From Streptomyces sp. 2131.1 (lineage in GTDB: Bacteria > Actinomycetota > Actinomycetes > Streptomycetales > Streptomycetaceae), in NCBI RefSeq assembly GCF_900105515.1, contig NZ_FNSY01000001.1, positions 5,630,001 to 5,694,000 on the forward strand: a stretch of 64,000 nucleotides of DNA, in the 5' to 3' direction. This document shows positions 1 through 8,221 of the stretch, in pieces. Below the pieces are notes generated by a model, which saw only the letters and a program-made list of their open reading frames with translations, made no database searches and had not been told where the DNA came from. Each line of letters opens with the position of its first letter. Positions within the stretch are counted from its first letter, which is position 1. The position numbers and the translations under genes were made by a program.

Positions 1-132
1 CTGGTCGCCACCCAGGCGCACCCGGAGCTGCGCTCCCGCCCGACCCGCCCGCACCCGCTCTTCGCCGGTCTGGTGAAGGCCGCCGTCGCCCGCAAGACGG
101 GCGCCGCGGCCGGGGGCGAGCAGGGCAAGTAG
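1..132 (+). CDS. pyrG: CTP synthase, C-terminal fragment (window-edge partial)
   Basis: This is the last 43 codons of a gene that enters from the left edge and ends with TAG. The peptide has the motif AHPELRSRPTRPHPLFAGL, typical of the end of the glutamine amidotransferase domain of CTP synthase; the catalytic-triad HPE (His-Pro-Glu) is visible. The tail after it is Ala/Gly-rich. CTP synthase makes CTP from UTP, ATP and glutamine. A NUDIX hydrolase follows on the same strand, the pyrG-NUDIX order also seen in Mycobacterium. The call is confident although only the end is present. Confidence 0.9.
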   Translation: MVATQAHPELRSRPTRPHPLFAGLVKAAVARKTGAAAGGEQGK

Positions 133-222
133 GCGGCACCTCCGCAGGCGTTACGGTTGACCGGGGCACGCGTCCGAGCAGGGACGCGGACCCCGGTCAC
201 CGTTTTTCGTGGGAGGACGCAG

Positions 223-849
223 ATGGGTTTCCAGGACACGCCCGAACAATGGCGGGTCACCGCGAGCGCGACCCCGTTCAGGGGGAAGAAGACCAGCGTC
301 CGCGCCGACGACGTCGAGATGCCCGACGGTACGGTCGCGCACCGCGACTACCAGGTGCACCCCGGTTCGGTCGCCGTGCTCGCGCTCGACGACGAGGGCC
401 GCGTCCTCGTCCTGCGCCAGTACCGCCACCCGGTCCGCCACAAGCTGTGGGAGATCCCGGCCGGGCTGCTCGACGTACCGGGTGAGAACCCGCTGCACGC
501 GGCCCAGCGCGAGCTGTACGAGGAGGCGCACGTCAAGGCCGAGGACTGGCGGGTGCTCACCGACATCTACACCTCGCCCGGCGGCTCCGACGAGGCCGTG
601 CGCATCTTCCTCGCCCGGGACGTCTCCGAGGCGGAGGGCGAGCGCTTCGAGGTCGCCGAGGAGGAGGCCGACATGGAGCTGGCCCGGGTGCCGCTCCAGG
701 ATCTCGTGCGCAAGGTCCTCGCCGGCGACCTGCACAACAGCTGCCTGGTCGTGGGCGTCCTGTCGCTGGCCGCGGTCCTCGCCGGTGACGGCGTCGACTC
801 GCTGCGGCCCGCCGACGCGCCCTGGCCGGCCCGCCCCTTCGAGTCCTGA
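223..849 (+). CDS. NUDIX hydrolase, ADP-ribose pyrophosphatase type
   Basis: The protein has 208 aa. A NUDIX helix lies at about residues 81-104 (GLLDVPGE, then RELYEEAHV). Most ADP-ribose pyrophosphatases have G-x5-E; here one extra residue sits between G and E, and the usual last Gly is His. The family hydrolyses ADP-ribose or similar nucleoside diphosphates to AMP and a phosphosugar; the substrate here is inferred. The ATG at 223 was chosen because GGGAGGA lies 5-11 bases upstream. An in-frame GTG at 157 lacks a ribosome site. It sits directly after pyrG, as in other Actinobacteria. Confidence 0.85.
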   Translation: MGFQDTPEQWRVTASATPFRGKKTSVRADDVEMPDGTVAHRDYQVHPGSVAVLALDDEGRVLVLRQYRHPVRHKLWEIPAGLLDVPGENPLHAAQRELYEEAHVKAEDWRVLTDIYTSPGGSDEAVRIFLARDVSEAEGERFEVAEEEADMELARVPLQDLVRKVLAGDLHNSCLVVGVLSLAAVLAGDGVDSLRPADAPWPARPFES

Positions 850-1056
850 CGGCCCGTCGGAAACAGTACCGGCCGAGGCCGGTGCGGCACCGGGCGCGGT
901 CACTCCCGCGCATCCCTTGATCGTAAAAGATGCTGATCCGATCGGGGGATGTGCGGGTCGCGCTCCACCTCTTCCGGCCACCCGCCTGAACTACGCTTCG
1001 ACTGCCCGGACCGGAGTCCCGCCGGGCGACGCGTGCAGTGAAGTGGAGCGTGGCCC

Positions 1057-3120
1057 GTGACGGATCAGGCGGTGGACACCAGCGGCCCGGCCGAGGCAGC
1101 GGGTACCGAGGCGCCCGCCGTCCGTGAACCAGCCCGATTCTTCGGCCGCGAACGCGAGTTGAAGGAACTGCGCGACGACATCGAGCGCGCCGGCCTCGAC
1201 ACCATGGCCGGCCGCCGCAGCGCCCGCGCCCGGGTCCTCCTGATCGCCGGACGCCCCGGCTCCGGCCGCACCGCACTGGCCGTCGAACTGACCGCCCGGC
1301 TCCTGGAGACCGGCGACTACCCCGACGGGCTGCTCCGCGTCCGGCTCACCGAACCCGGCGGCGCCCCCGTTCCCACCGAACGCGCCGCCCGCGACCTCCT
1401 CGGCCAGCTGGACCTGGCCGGACCGCCCGGCGCCGACGCGGACGAGCTGACCGAGATGGTCCGCGAGGCCCTGGCAGTCCGCCGGGTGCTGCTCCTGCTC
1501 GACGACGCACCCGACGCCGAACAGGTCGACCCGCTGCTCCCCGACAACCCGGACTGCCTGGTCGTCGCCGTCTCCGAGGGCCCGCTGACCGGCATCCCCG
1601 GCGTCCGGCCCTGCACCGTCGGCGGCCTGGACGCGGGCTCCGCCGTCGAACTGCTCGGCCGCGCGACCGGCCAGGTCAGGATCACCGTCGACCCGCTCAC
1701 CGCCCAGACCGTCGCCGAGGAGTGCGGCGGACAGCCGGCCGCGCTCGTCCTCATCGGGGGCTGGCTCGCCGCCCGCCCGACCACCTCGGTGGCCGACGCC
1801 GGGCGGCAGCTGCGCGAGCTGCCGGACGACCCCGAACTGCCCGCCGGCGCCCGTCCGCTGAGCCGCGCCTTCCGCCTCGTCCACGACTCGCTGCCGGCCA
1901 CCGCCGCCCGGATACTGCGACTGCTCGCCCTTGCCCCCGGCGGGCTCGCCGACTCCCACACCGCCTCGGCGCTGGCCGGCTGCTCCGTCTCGGCCGCCCG
2001 GACCACCCTCGACGACTTCGTGACGCTCGGCCTGCTGCGCCGCGAGGAAGCCGAGGAGCCGCAGTACGAGGTGCCGGGCTGCCTCGCCGGGCTGCTGCGG
2101 GCGCTCCTGGAGGACCGGGACCGCCCGGCCGAGGTCCAGCTCGCCCGCGCCCGGATGCTGGAGCGCACCGTGCGCCTGCTCCAGTCCTGCCGGGCCGTCA
2201 CCGACCCCGAGGGCTCCGCGTCCCGCCGCAAGCTCGCCGGGCTCCCGCGCTCGCTGCGCTTCCCGAACCCGGAGGCGGCCGCCGCCTGGCTGCGCGCCCG
2301 CAGGCCCGCCCTGCTGGCCGCCGCCCGGGTCGCCGTCGAGGACGGCGACCTCGACACACTGGCCCGCCGGCTCGTCGCCGCGCTGGTGCGGGCGCTCGCC
2401 GCGCACGAGGGCACCGATGCCGCCGCGCCCGACCTGTACGCCCTGCACGGACTGGTGCTCGCCGTGGCGGAGCGCCGCGACCTGCCCCGCGAACGGGCGG
2501 CGGCCCTGCTCAACCTGGCCGACCTGGACGCCGGGACGGGGCGGACGAAGGAGGCGCTGGCCCGCTACCGGGAGGCGCTGGACGCCGGGCGGGCCGCGAA
2601 GGACCCGTACGCCACCGGGCGGGCCATGGAGTCGGTGGGCGGCGCCTACGCGGAGCTGGGTGACTACCCCCGGGCCTCCGACTGGTACGGGAGGGCGCTC
2701 GCCCAGCGCCTCACCCAGGGCGAGCGGGCGGAGGCGGCGCGTCTCTACGGGCGGCTCGGGACCGTCCACACCTACGCCGGGCGGTACGGCGAGGCGCTGC
2801 GGAACTGGCGGGCCGCGGCGGCGGGCCACCGCAGGCTCGGCGACCTGCCGGCCCAGGCCCGGGCGCTCAGCGAGATGGCCCGGGTGCAGGAGTACGCGGG
2901 CCGGCCGCAGGAGTCGCTGCGCACCTGCCGGGAGGCGGTGGAGTGGGCCCGGCGGGCCAAGGACGTACGGCTTCAGGCGGCGCTGGAGCTGCGGCTCGCG
3001 GACACGCTGGAACGGCTCGGTGACCCCGCGGCGGCCGGGCTGCACCGGGGTGCGGCCGAGAGATTGCTGGGCGAGGAGAGTCGGGCCTGCGAAACCCGTA
3101 GTGCTTCGACGGAAAAATAA
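1057..3120 (+). CDS. STAND-type P-loop ATPase with C-terminal TPR repeats
   Basis: The protein has 687 aa. Residues 26-34 read RFFGRERELK, the usual entry to an NB-ARC/AfsR-like NTPase. Walker A is GRPGSGRT (about 65-72) and Walker B is LLLLDDAP (about 145-152). A winged-helix-like segment follows near 285-340. The last 200 residues are TPR-like repeats (for example TKEALARYREALDAGR and YPRASDWYGRALAQR). There is no N-terminal DNA-binding domain, so it is not a SARP. Such proteins usually act as signal-gated switches or scaffolds; the partner is unknown. The GTG start has GGAG about 10 bases upstream. Confidence 0.75.
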   Translation: MTDQAVDTSGPAEAAGTEAPAVREPARFFGRERELKELRDDIERAGLDTMAGRRSARARVLLIAGRPGSGRTALAVELTARLLETGDYPDGLLRVRLTEPGGAPVPTERAARDLLGQLDLAGPPGADADELTEMVREALAVRRVLLLLDDAPDAEQVDPLLPDNPDCLVVAVSEGPLTGIPGVRPCTVGGLDAGSAVELLGRATGQVRITVDPLTAQTVAEECGGQPAALVLIGGWLAARPTTSVADAGRQLRELPDDPELPAGARPLSRAFRLVHDSLPATAARILRLLALAPGGLADSHTASALAGCSVSAARTTLDDFVTLGLLRREEAEEPQYEVPGCLAGLLRALLEDRDRPAEVQLARARMLERTVRLLQSCRAVTDPEGSASRRKLAGLPRSLRFPNPEAAAAWLRARRPALLAAARVAVEDGDLDTLARRLVAALVRALAAHEGTDAAAPDLYALHGLVLAVAERRDLPRERAAALLNLADLDAGTGRTKEALARYREALDAGRAAKDPYATGRAMESVGGAYAELGDYPRASDWYGRALAQRLTQGERAEAARLYGRLGTVHTYAGRYGEALRNWRAAAAGHRRLGDLPAQARALSEMARVQEYAGRPQESLRTCREAVEWARRAKDVRLQAALELRLADTLERLGDPAAAGLHRGAAERLLGEESRACETRSASTEK

Positions 3121-3262
3121 TGCTTTGCAAGGCTAGACAGCGGGAAGCCCTTCATTAGACTGGCTGTACCGCGGCCGTTCGCGGTGCCTTCACATGCGAT
3201 GCATCTACCCTTATTGCACCGCTGTGCCCGGATTACCCTCTGAGCCAAGGACCGTGATCGAC

Positions 3263-4378
3263 ATGAAGGTCGGCATCCCCCGCGAAGTCAAGAACAACGA
3301 GTTCCGTGTGGCGATCACGCCTGCCGGTGTGCATGAGCTCGTCCGCCACGGCCACCAGGTCGTCGTCGAGCGGAACGCCGGAGCGGGCTCCTCCATCACG
3401 GACGAGGAGTACGTCGCGGCCGGTGCGGGCATCCTGCCCACCGCCGACGAGGTCTGGGCCGCCGCCGACCTGCTGCTCAAGGTCAAGGAGCCCGTCGCCG
3501 AGGAGTACCACCGCCTCCGCAAGGGCCAGACCCTCTTCACCTACCTGCACCTCGCAGCCTCCCGCGCCTGCACCGACGCGCTCCTGGAGTCGGGCACCAC
3601 CGCCATCGCGTACGAGACCGTCGAGACCGCGAACCGCGCGCTGCCGCTGCTGGCCCCGATGTCCGAGGTCGCGGGCCGGCTCGCCCCGCAGGTCGGCGCG
3701 TACCACCTGATGCGCTCGGCCGGCGGCCGCGGCGTGCTGCCGGGCGGTGTCCCGGGTACGGCGGCCGGCCGTGCCGTCGTCATCGGCGGCGGCGTCTCCG
3801 GCTGGAACGCCACCCAGATCGCCGTGGGTCTCGGCTTCCACGTCACGCTGCTCGACAAGGACATCAACAAGCTCCGCGAGGCGGACAAGGTCTTCGGCAC
3901 CAAGGTGCAGACCGTCGTCTCCAACGCCTTCGAACTGGAGAAGGCGGTCGTCGAGGCGGACCTCGTCGTCGGTGCCGTGCTGATCCCCGGAGCCAAGGCC
4001 CCGAAGCTGGTCACCAACGAGCTCGTCGCCAAGATGAAGCCTGGAAGTGTACTTGTCGACATTGCGATTGATCAGGGCGGTTGCTTCGAGGACTCGCATC
4101 CGACGACGCACGCCGAGCCGACCTTCCAGGTGCACGACTCGGTCTTCTACTGCGTCGCGAACATGCCCGGTGCGGTTCCCAACACCTCGACGTACGCCCT
4201 CACCAACGCCACGCTTCCCTACATCGTGGAGCTCGCGAACCGGGGCTGGGCGGAGGCGCTGCGCCGCGACGCCGCGCTGGCCAAGGGCCTCAACACCCAT
4301 GACGGGCAGGTCGTTTACCGCGAGGTGGCCGAGGCGCACGGCCTCGACCACGTCGACCTGAACACGCTCATCGGCTGA
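3263..4378 (+). CDS. ald: Alanine dehydrogenase
   Basis: The protein has 371 aa and is full length. It begins MKVGIPREVKNNEFRVA, the standard start of the family. His96 falls in FTYLHLAAS, matching the catalytic His of the Mycobacterium enzyme. A Rossmann motif VVIGGGVSGWNA binds NAD, and DIAIDQGGCFE carries the catalytic Asp region. It interconverts L-alanine and pyruvate plus ammonia in the cytosol. An upstream in-frame GTG at 3254 is possible, but AAGGA at 3247 is then only 2 bases away; the ATG gives the family length. A strong hairpin follows the stop. Confidence 0.95.
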   Translation: MKVGIPREVKNNEFRVAITPAGVHELVRHGHQVVVERNAGAGSSITDEEYVAAGAGILPTADEVWAAADLLLKVKEPVAEEYHRLRKGQTLFTYLHLAASRACTDALLESGTTAIAYETVETANRALPLLAPMSEVAGRLAPQVGAYHLMRSAGGRGVLPGGVPGTAAGRAVVIGGGVSGWNATQIAVGLGFHVTLLDKDINKLREADKVFGTKVQTVVSNAFELEKAVVEADLVVGAVLIPGAKAPKLVTNELVAKMKPGSVLVDIAIDQGGCFEDSHPTTHAEPTFQVHDSVFYCVANMPGAVPNTSTYALTNATLPYIVELANRGWAEALRRDAALAKGLNTHDGQVVYREVAEAHGLDHVDLNTLIG

Positions 4379-4409
4379 CCGGGGGTCAACCCCTTCGTCA
4401 ACTCCGTGC

Positions 4410-4445
4410 GTCCGGCCGGACCTTGTCACCGAGGTCCGGCCGGAC
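4410..4445 (+). terminator. Terminator after ald
   Basis: Perfect 14-bp inverted repeat (GTCCGGCCGGACCT and its complement) with an 8-base loop, 31 bases after the ald stop. There is no T tract, as is usual in Streptomyces. It separates ald from the parA-like operon. Confidence 0.7.
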
Positions 4446-4599
4446 CCGTGCCGGGGCCGCGCACGCCCCGGGCAACTCGTCTCGAACGTAACCCTTTAAC
4501 CGTTTCGTACACGCGGGAAAAGTGTGTACCGAGGGTTGCGTGCCCTTGACAGCGGGGCATTCGATTGCCGACACAACAGGCCGGGTCCGGCGGATTGTG

Positions 4600-4629
4600 T
4601 TGCTGCGGACAGGGGACACGCCATAGAGT
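4600..4629 (+). promoter_or_regulatory. Candidate HrdB-type promoter of the parA-like/scpAB operon
   Basis: A -10-like TAGAGT (4624-4629) is preceded at 18 bp by TTGCTG (4600-4605). A second perfect -35-like TTGACA lies at 4546-4551 but has no convincing -10 at 17-18 bp. The rest of the 325-bp gap between ald and the parA-like gene holds only the terminator and this leader. Confidence 0.4.
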
Positions 4630-4703
4630 CGCCAATCGTCGGCATGGTGCCACGCTGACCTATCGATAAGTTCCTGGTCACGTCCAAGGAGGTAAGACGA
4701 CTT

Positions 4704-5864
4704 GTGAATGAGTCGACAATTACTCCCGGGGGTGTTCATCCAGGGATGCCTGCGCGGGGCCAGAGCCCGAACGGGCTGGAGGCTGTCGGCTCCGTCGCTG
4801 TCCGCGCCTTCGCCACCCACCAGCACATGACGACAGCCCCCCAGATGATGGACGGCCTACACGTGAACGCCATGGCCGGCAACGAGAGTGGCCGGGACAC
4901 CGCCCGCCTCGCCGACTTCGACGAGACGCCCCAGGGGCACTTCTACGACCCCGACGCCGAGTACGAGCCCGATCCGGAGTACGCGGCCACGCTCGCGCCG
5001 GATGCCGCCCGGCAGCGCCGCGAGCGGATCGGCCCGACCGGCCGCCCCCTGCCCTACTTCCCGATCCCGGGCCCGCTGACCGATCACGGCCCCGCGAAGA
5101 TCATCGCGATGTGCAACCAGAAGGGCGGCGTCGGCAAGACCACGTCGACCATCAACCTGGGCGCGGCACTCGCGGAGTACGGACGACGCGTCCTGCTCGT
5201 CGACTTCGACCCGCAGGGTGCCCTGTCGGTCGGCCTCGGGGTCAACCCGATGGAGCTCGACCTCACCGTCTACAACCTGCTCATGGAGCGGGGCATGGCG
5301 GCCGACGAGGTCCTGCTGAAGACCGCGGTCCCCAACATGGACCTGCTCCCCAGCAACATCGACCTCTCCGCGGCCGAGGTGCAGCTCGTCAGCGAGGTGG
5401 CCCGCGAGTCCACGCTCCAGCGCGCCCTGAAGCCGCTGATGGCCGACTACGACTACATCGTGATCGACTGTCAGCCCTCGCTCGGCCTGCTCACGGTGAA
5501 CGCGCTGACCGCCGCGCACAAGGTGATAGTCCCGCTCGAATGCGAATTCTTCGCGCTGCGCGGGGTGGCGCTGCTCACCGAGACCATCGAGAAGGTCCAG
5601 GAGCGGCTCAACCCCGACCTCGAGCTCGACGGCATCCTCGCCACGATGTACGACTCCCGCACGGTGCACAGCCGCGAGGTCCTGGCGCGCGTCGTCGAGG
5701 CATTCGACGACCACGTCTACCACACGGTCATCGGGCGCACGGTCCGCTTCCCGGAGACCACGGTCGCCGGTGAGCCCATCACGACGTACGCCTCCAACTC
5801 GGTCGGTGCCGCCGCCTATCGCCAGCTCGCCAGGGAGGTGCTCGCCCGGTGTCACGCCGAGTGA
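4704..5864 (+). CDS. ParA-family ATPase (orphan ParA / PldP-like)
   Basis: The protein has 386 aa. The deviant Walker A is KGGVGKTT (about 140-147), with VDFDPQGAL (Walker A') and YIVIDCQPSL (Walker B) following. About 130 residues of low-complexity N-terminal extension precede the ATPase domain. The chromosomal parAB pair normally lies near oriC, so this is a second ParA. It opens the scpA-scpB operon, as the ParA-like PldP/Rv1708 does in Corynebacterium and Mycobacterium. Likely role: positioning of chromosome or division proteins with ScpAB (inferred). GTG was chosen because AAGGAGG lies 11 bases upstream; a later start cannot be excluded. Confidence 0.85.
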   Translation: MNESTITPGGVHPGMPARGQSPNGLEAVGSVAVRAFATHQHMTTAPQMMDGLHVNAMAGNESGRDTARLADFDETPQGHFYDPDAEYEPDPEYAATLAPDAARQRRERIGPTGRPLPYFPIPGPLTDHGPAKIIAMCNQKGGVGKTTSTINLGAALAEYGRRVLLVDFDPQGALSVGLGVNPMELDLTVYNLLMERGMAADEVLLKTAVPNMDLLPSNIDLSAAEVQLVSEVARESTLQRALKPLMADYDYIVIDCQPSLGLLTVNALTAAHKVIVPLECEFFALRGVALLTETIEKVQERLNPDLELDGILATMYDSRTVHSREVLARVVEAFDDHVYHTVIGRTVRFPETTVAGEPITTYASNSVGAAAYRQLAREVLARCHAE

Positions 5865-6451
5865 GTCTGCCCGGGGCCGACGAACTGTTCCGTACGACCG
5901 GGGGAATGGGGCTCCAGGCCTCGTCACCCGCTGAACGGAGGCGCAAGGCGAACGGCGAGGCCCGGGTGCCGGCTCCGGCCGGTGAGAACGAACCCGGGAC
6001 CGACGCACCGGGGGAGACCGCCCCGGACCCCGGCACCGCCCCCGCGCACCAGGAGCACTCGGCGGCCGGCGCCGAACCGGGCGACTCGCGCAGCCGGTCC
6101 GCCGACGGCGACCGGGTCGCGGTCGCCGCACAGGCCGGCCGCCGCCCGCAGCAGCCCGCCGCGCAGGAACCGCCGCAGGCCCCCGTCGTGCAGCAGCAGC
6201 GCAGGCGCGGCGGCGGACGCGGCGCGAACCGTCGGCCCAGCGGACGCGAGCGCCACGACGAGAAGATCACGGTCTACGTCTCCGCCGAGGAGCTGATGGA
6301 CCTGGAGCACGCGCGCCTCGTCCTGCGCGGCGAGCACGGCCTCGCGGTGGACCGGGGACGGATCGTCCGCGAGGCGGTCGCCGTCGTCCTGGCGGACCTG
6401 GAGTCGCGCGGCGACGCGAGCATCCTCGTACGGCGGCTGCGCGGCCGCTGA
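5849..6451 (+). CDS. Basic partner protein of the ParA-like ATPase, ribbon-helix-helix-like C-terminus
   Basis: The protein has 200 aa and no firm family name. The first 130 residues are disordered and rich in Ala, Pro, Glu and Arg; QQQRRRGGGRGANRRPSGR (about 115-133) is a highly basic linker. The last 65 residues look folded: a strand (KITVYVS) and then long helices (AEELMDLEHARLVL, GRIVREAVAVVLADLE), a pattern like ribbon-helix-helix DNA-binding proteins. The gene overlaps the end of the ParA-like gene by 16 bp and has GGGAGG 10 bases upstream of its GTG. A centromere-binding or ATPase-stimulating role beside ParA is inferred from position only. Confidence 0.6.
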   Translation: MSRRVSLPGADELFRTTGGMGLQASSPAERRRKANGEARVPAPAGENEPGTDAPGETAPDPGTAPAHQEHSAAGAEPGDSRSRSADGDRVAVAAQAGRRPQQPAAQEPPQAPVVQQQRRRGGGRGANRRPSGRERHDEKITVYVSAEELMDLEHARLVLRGEHGLAVDRGRIVREAVAVVLADLESRGDASILVRRLRGR

Positions 6452-6542
6452 CCGGTACGGCGCCGGTAGCCTGCCCGGAAGGCCGCCTTCCGTACGGGCC
6501 GCCGCCCGCCGCCGTATCCCGCCCCGCGCACCCTGGACCTCC

Positions 6543-7583
6543 ATGCCGACACCCGACGAGCCCGCCCGCACGGCCCGCCGCCCCCTGGGCCGCGGGCCCG
6601 GGGCGGGGGACGTGCCCGGGGAGACGGCCGCACCGGCTGAGGCGCCCGCGCACGTGCCGGAAGGGGCCCCCTCGCCCGTGCCGGAGGAGGAGATCCCCCC
6701 GCTCGTGCCGGAGGACGCCTCCGAGGCCCCCGTGGACGCCCCGGCGCCCGCCCCCGACGACGGCCGGTTCAAGGTCCGGCTGGCGAACTTCGAGGGGCCC
6801 TTCGACCTGCTCCTCCAGCTGATCTCCAAGCACAAGCTGGACGTGACCGAGGTCGCCCTCTCCAAGGTCACCGACGAGTTCATGGCCCACATCCGGGCGA
6901 TGGGCCCCGACTGGGACCTGGACCAGACGACGGAGTTCCTGGTGGTCGCCGCCACCCTCCTCGACCTGAAGGCCGCCCGGCTGCTCCCCGCGGCCGAGGT
7001 GGAGGACGAGGCGGACCTGGCGCTCCTGGAGGCCAGGGACCTGCTCTTCGCGCGGCTCCTCCAGTACCGCGCGTACAAGCGGGTCGCCGAGATCTTCAGC
7101 GGCCGGCTCGAATCCGAGGCGCGGCGCTTCCCCCGTACCGTCGGCCTCGAACCGCACCACGCCGAACTGCTGCCGGACGTCGTCATCAGCATCGGCGCAG
7201 AGGGCTTCGCCAGGCTGGCCGTGAAGGCGATGCAGCCGAAGCCCCGGCCGCAGGTGTACGTCGACCACATCCACGCCCCGCTGGTCAGCGTGCGCGAGCA
7301 GGCGGGCATCGTGGTGGCCCGGGTGCGCGAGGCCGGCGAGATCAGTTTCCGGGCGCTGACCGAGGACGCGCCGGACACCCTGACCGTCGTCGCCCGCTTC
7401 CTCGCGCTGCTGGAGCTGTACCGCGAGAAGGCCGTCGCCCTGGACCAGGACGTGGCGCTCGGTGAGCTGCTGGTGCGCTGGGCCGGGGCGGCGGGGGCCG
7501 AGCCCACCGTGACGGACGAATTCGACCAGGAGGCCCCGGACGAGCCGGACGCCTCCGAGACCCCGGAGGACGAGACGCCATGA
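6543..7583 (+). CDS. scpA: Segregation and condensation protein A (kleisin)
   Basis: The protein has 346 aa. About 77 residues of acidic, Pro-rich N-terminal extension precede the ScpA domain, which begins FKVRLANFEGPFDLLLQLI and runs to about 325. The signature KLDVTEVALSKVTDEFMAHI is present, and the winged-helix C-terminus includes REAGEISFRALTEDAPD. ScpA is the kleisin that bridges SMC heads in the chromosome condensation complex. Its stop overlaps the scpB ATG by 4 bp, so translation is coupled. No clear ribosome site precedes the ATG; a start further inside is possible. Confidence 0.92.
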   Translation: MPTPDEPARTARRPLGRGPGAGDVPGETAAPAEAPAHVPEGAPSPVPEEEIPPLVPEDASEAPVDAPAPAPDDGRFKVRLANFEGPFDLLLQLISKHKLDVTEVALSKVTDEFMAHIRAMGPDWDLDQTTEFLVVAATLLDLKAARLLPAAEVEDEADLALLEARDLLFARLLQYRAYKRVAEIFSGRLESEARRFPRTVGLEPHHAELLPDVVISIGAEGFARLAVKAMQPKPRPQVYVDHIHAPLVSVREQAGIVVARVREAGEISFRALTEDAPDTLTVVARFLALLELYREKAVALDQDVALGELLVRWAGAAGAEPTVTDEFDQEAPDEPDASETPEDETP

Positions 7584-8221
7584 CGGACCCCACCGGCTCC
7601 GCGGTCGCGGACCTCGACCTCAAGCCCGCCCTGGAAGCCGTCCTCATGGTCGTCGACGAGCCCGCCACCGAAGAGCACCTGGCCAAGGTGCTGGAACGCC
7701 CCCGGCGGGCCGTGGCGGCGGCGCTGCGGGAGCTGGCCGACGAGTACACCGCGCAGCGGCGCGGCTTCGACCTCCGGCTCGTCGCGGGCGGCTGGCGGTT
7801 CTACACCCGGCCCGAGTACGCGGCGGCCGTCGAGGGCTTCGTCCTGGACGGCCAGCACGCCCGGCTGACCCAGGCGGCGCTGGAGACCCTGGCGGTGGTC
7901 GCGTACCGCCAGCCGGTGAGCCGGTCGCGGGTCTCGGCGGTGCGCGGGGTGAACTGTGACGGGGTCATGCGGACCCTGCTGCAGAGGGGTCTGGTCGAGG
8001 AGGCGGGCACGGAACCCGAAACAGGTGCGATCCTGTACAGGACGACGAACTACTTTCTGGAGCGGATGGGCCTGCGTGGCCTGGATGAGCTCCCGGAGCT
8101 CGCGCCCTTCCTCCCCGAGGCGGACGCGATCGAGGCCGAGACGCCAGAGGGTGTGCCGTCGTTCGATCCGGACGCACCGGACACCCCGGGAACTCACGCA
8201 GACGACAAGACGGACTTTTGA
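7580..8221 (+). CDS. scpB: Segregation and condensation protein B
   Basis: The protein has 213 aa and contains two winged-helix domains. Diagnostic stretches include LEAVLMVVDEPATEEHLA, RLTQAALETLAVVAYRQPV and RGLVEEAGTEPETGAILY. ScpB dimers bind ScpA and regulate SMC ATPase activity. It is coupled by ATGA overlap to scpA, and its TGA overlaps the ATG of the following rluB as TGATG, so scpA-scpB-rluB is one operon. Confidence 0.93.
   Translation: MTDPTGSAVADLDLKPALEAVLMVVDEPATEEHLAKVLERPRRAVAAALRELADEYTAQRRGFDLRLVAGGWRFYTRPEYAAAVEGFVLDGQHARLTQAALETLAVVAYRQPVSRSRVSAVRGVNCDGVMRTLLQRGLVEEAGTEPETGAILYRTTNYFLERMGLRGLDELPELAPFLPEADAIEAETPEGVPSFDPDAPDTPGTHADDKTDF

Noticed and set aside
868..883. 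ACCGGCC/GGCCGGT hairpin as terminator of the NUDIX gene
   Set aside because: Only 7 bp with a 2-base gap, too weak to call.
991..3045. 684-aa open frame on the minus strand
   Set aside because: Exactly antisense to the STAND/TPR gene; Gly/Arg/Val-rich composition with no domain. A GC-skew shadow.
4546..4574. TTGACA as the -35 of the parA-like promoter
   Set aside because: Perfect -35 hexamer, but at 17-18 bp only CGACAC/GACACA occurs, far from a -10. The TAGAGT element is better.
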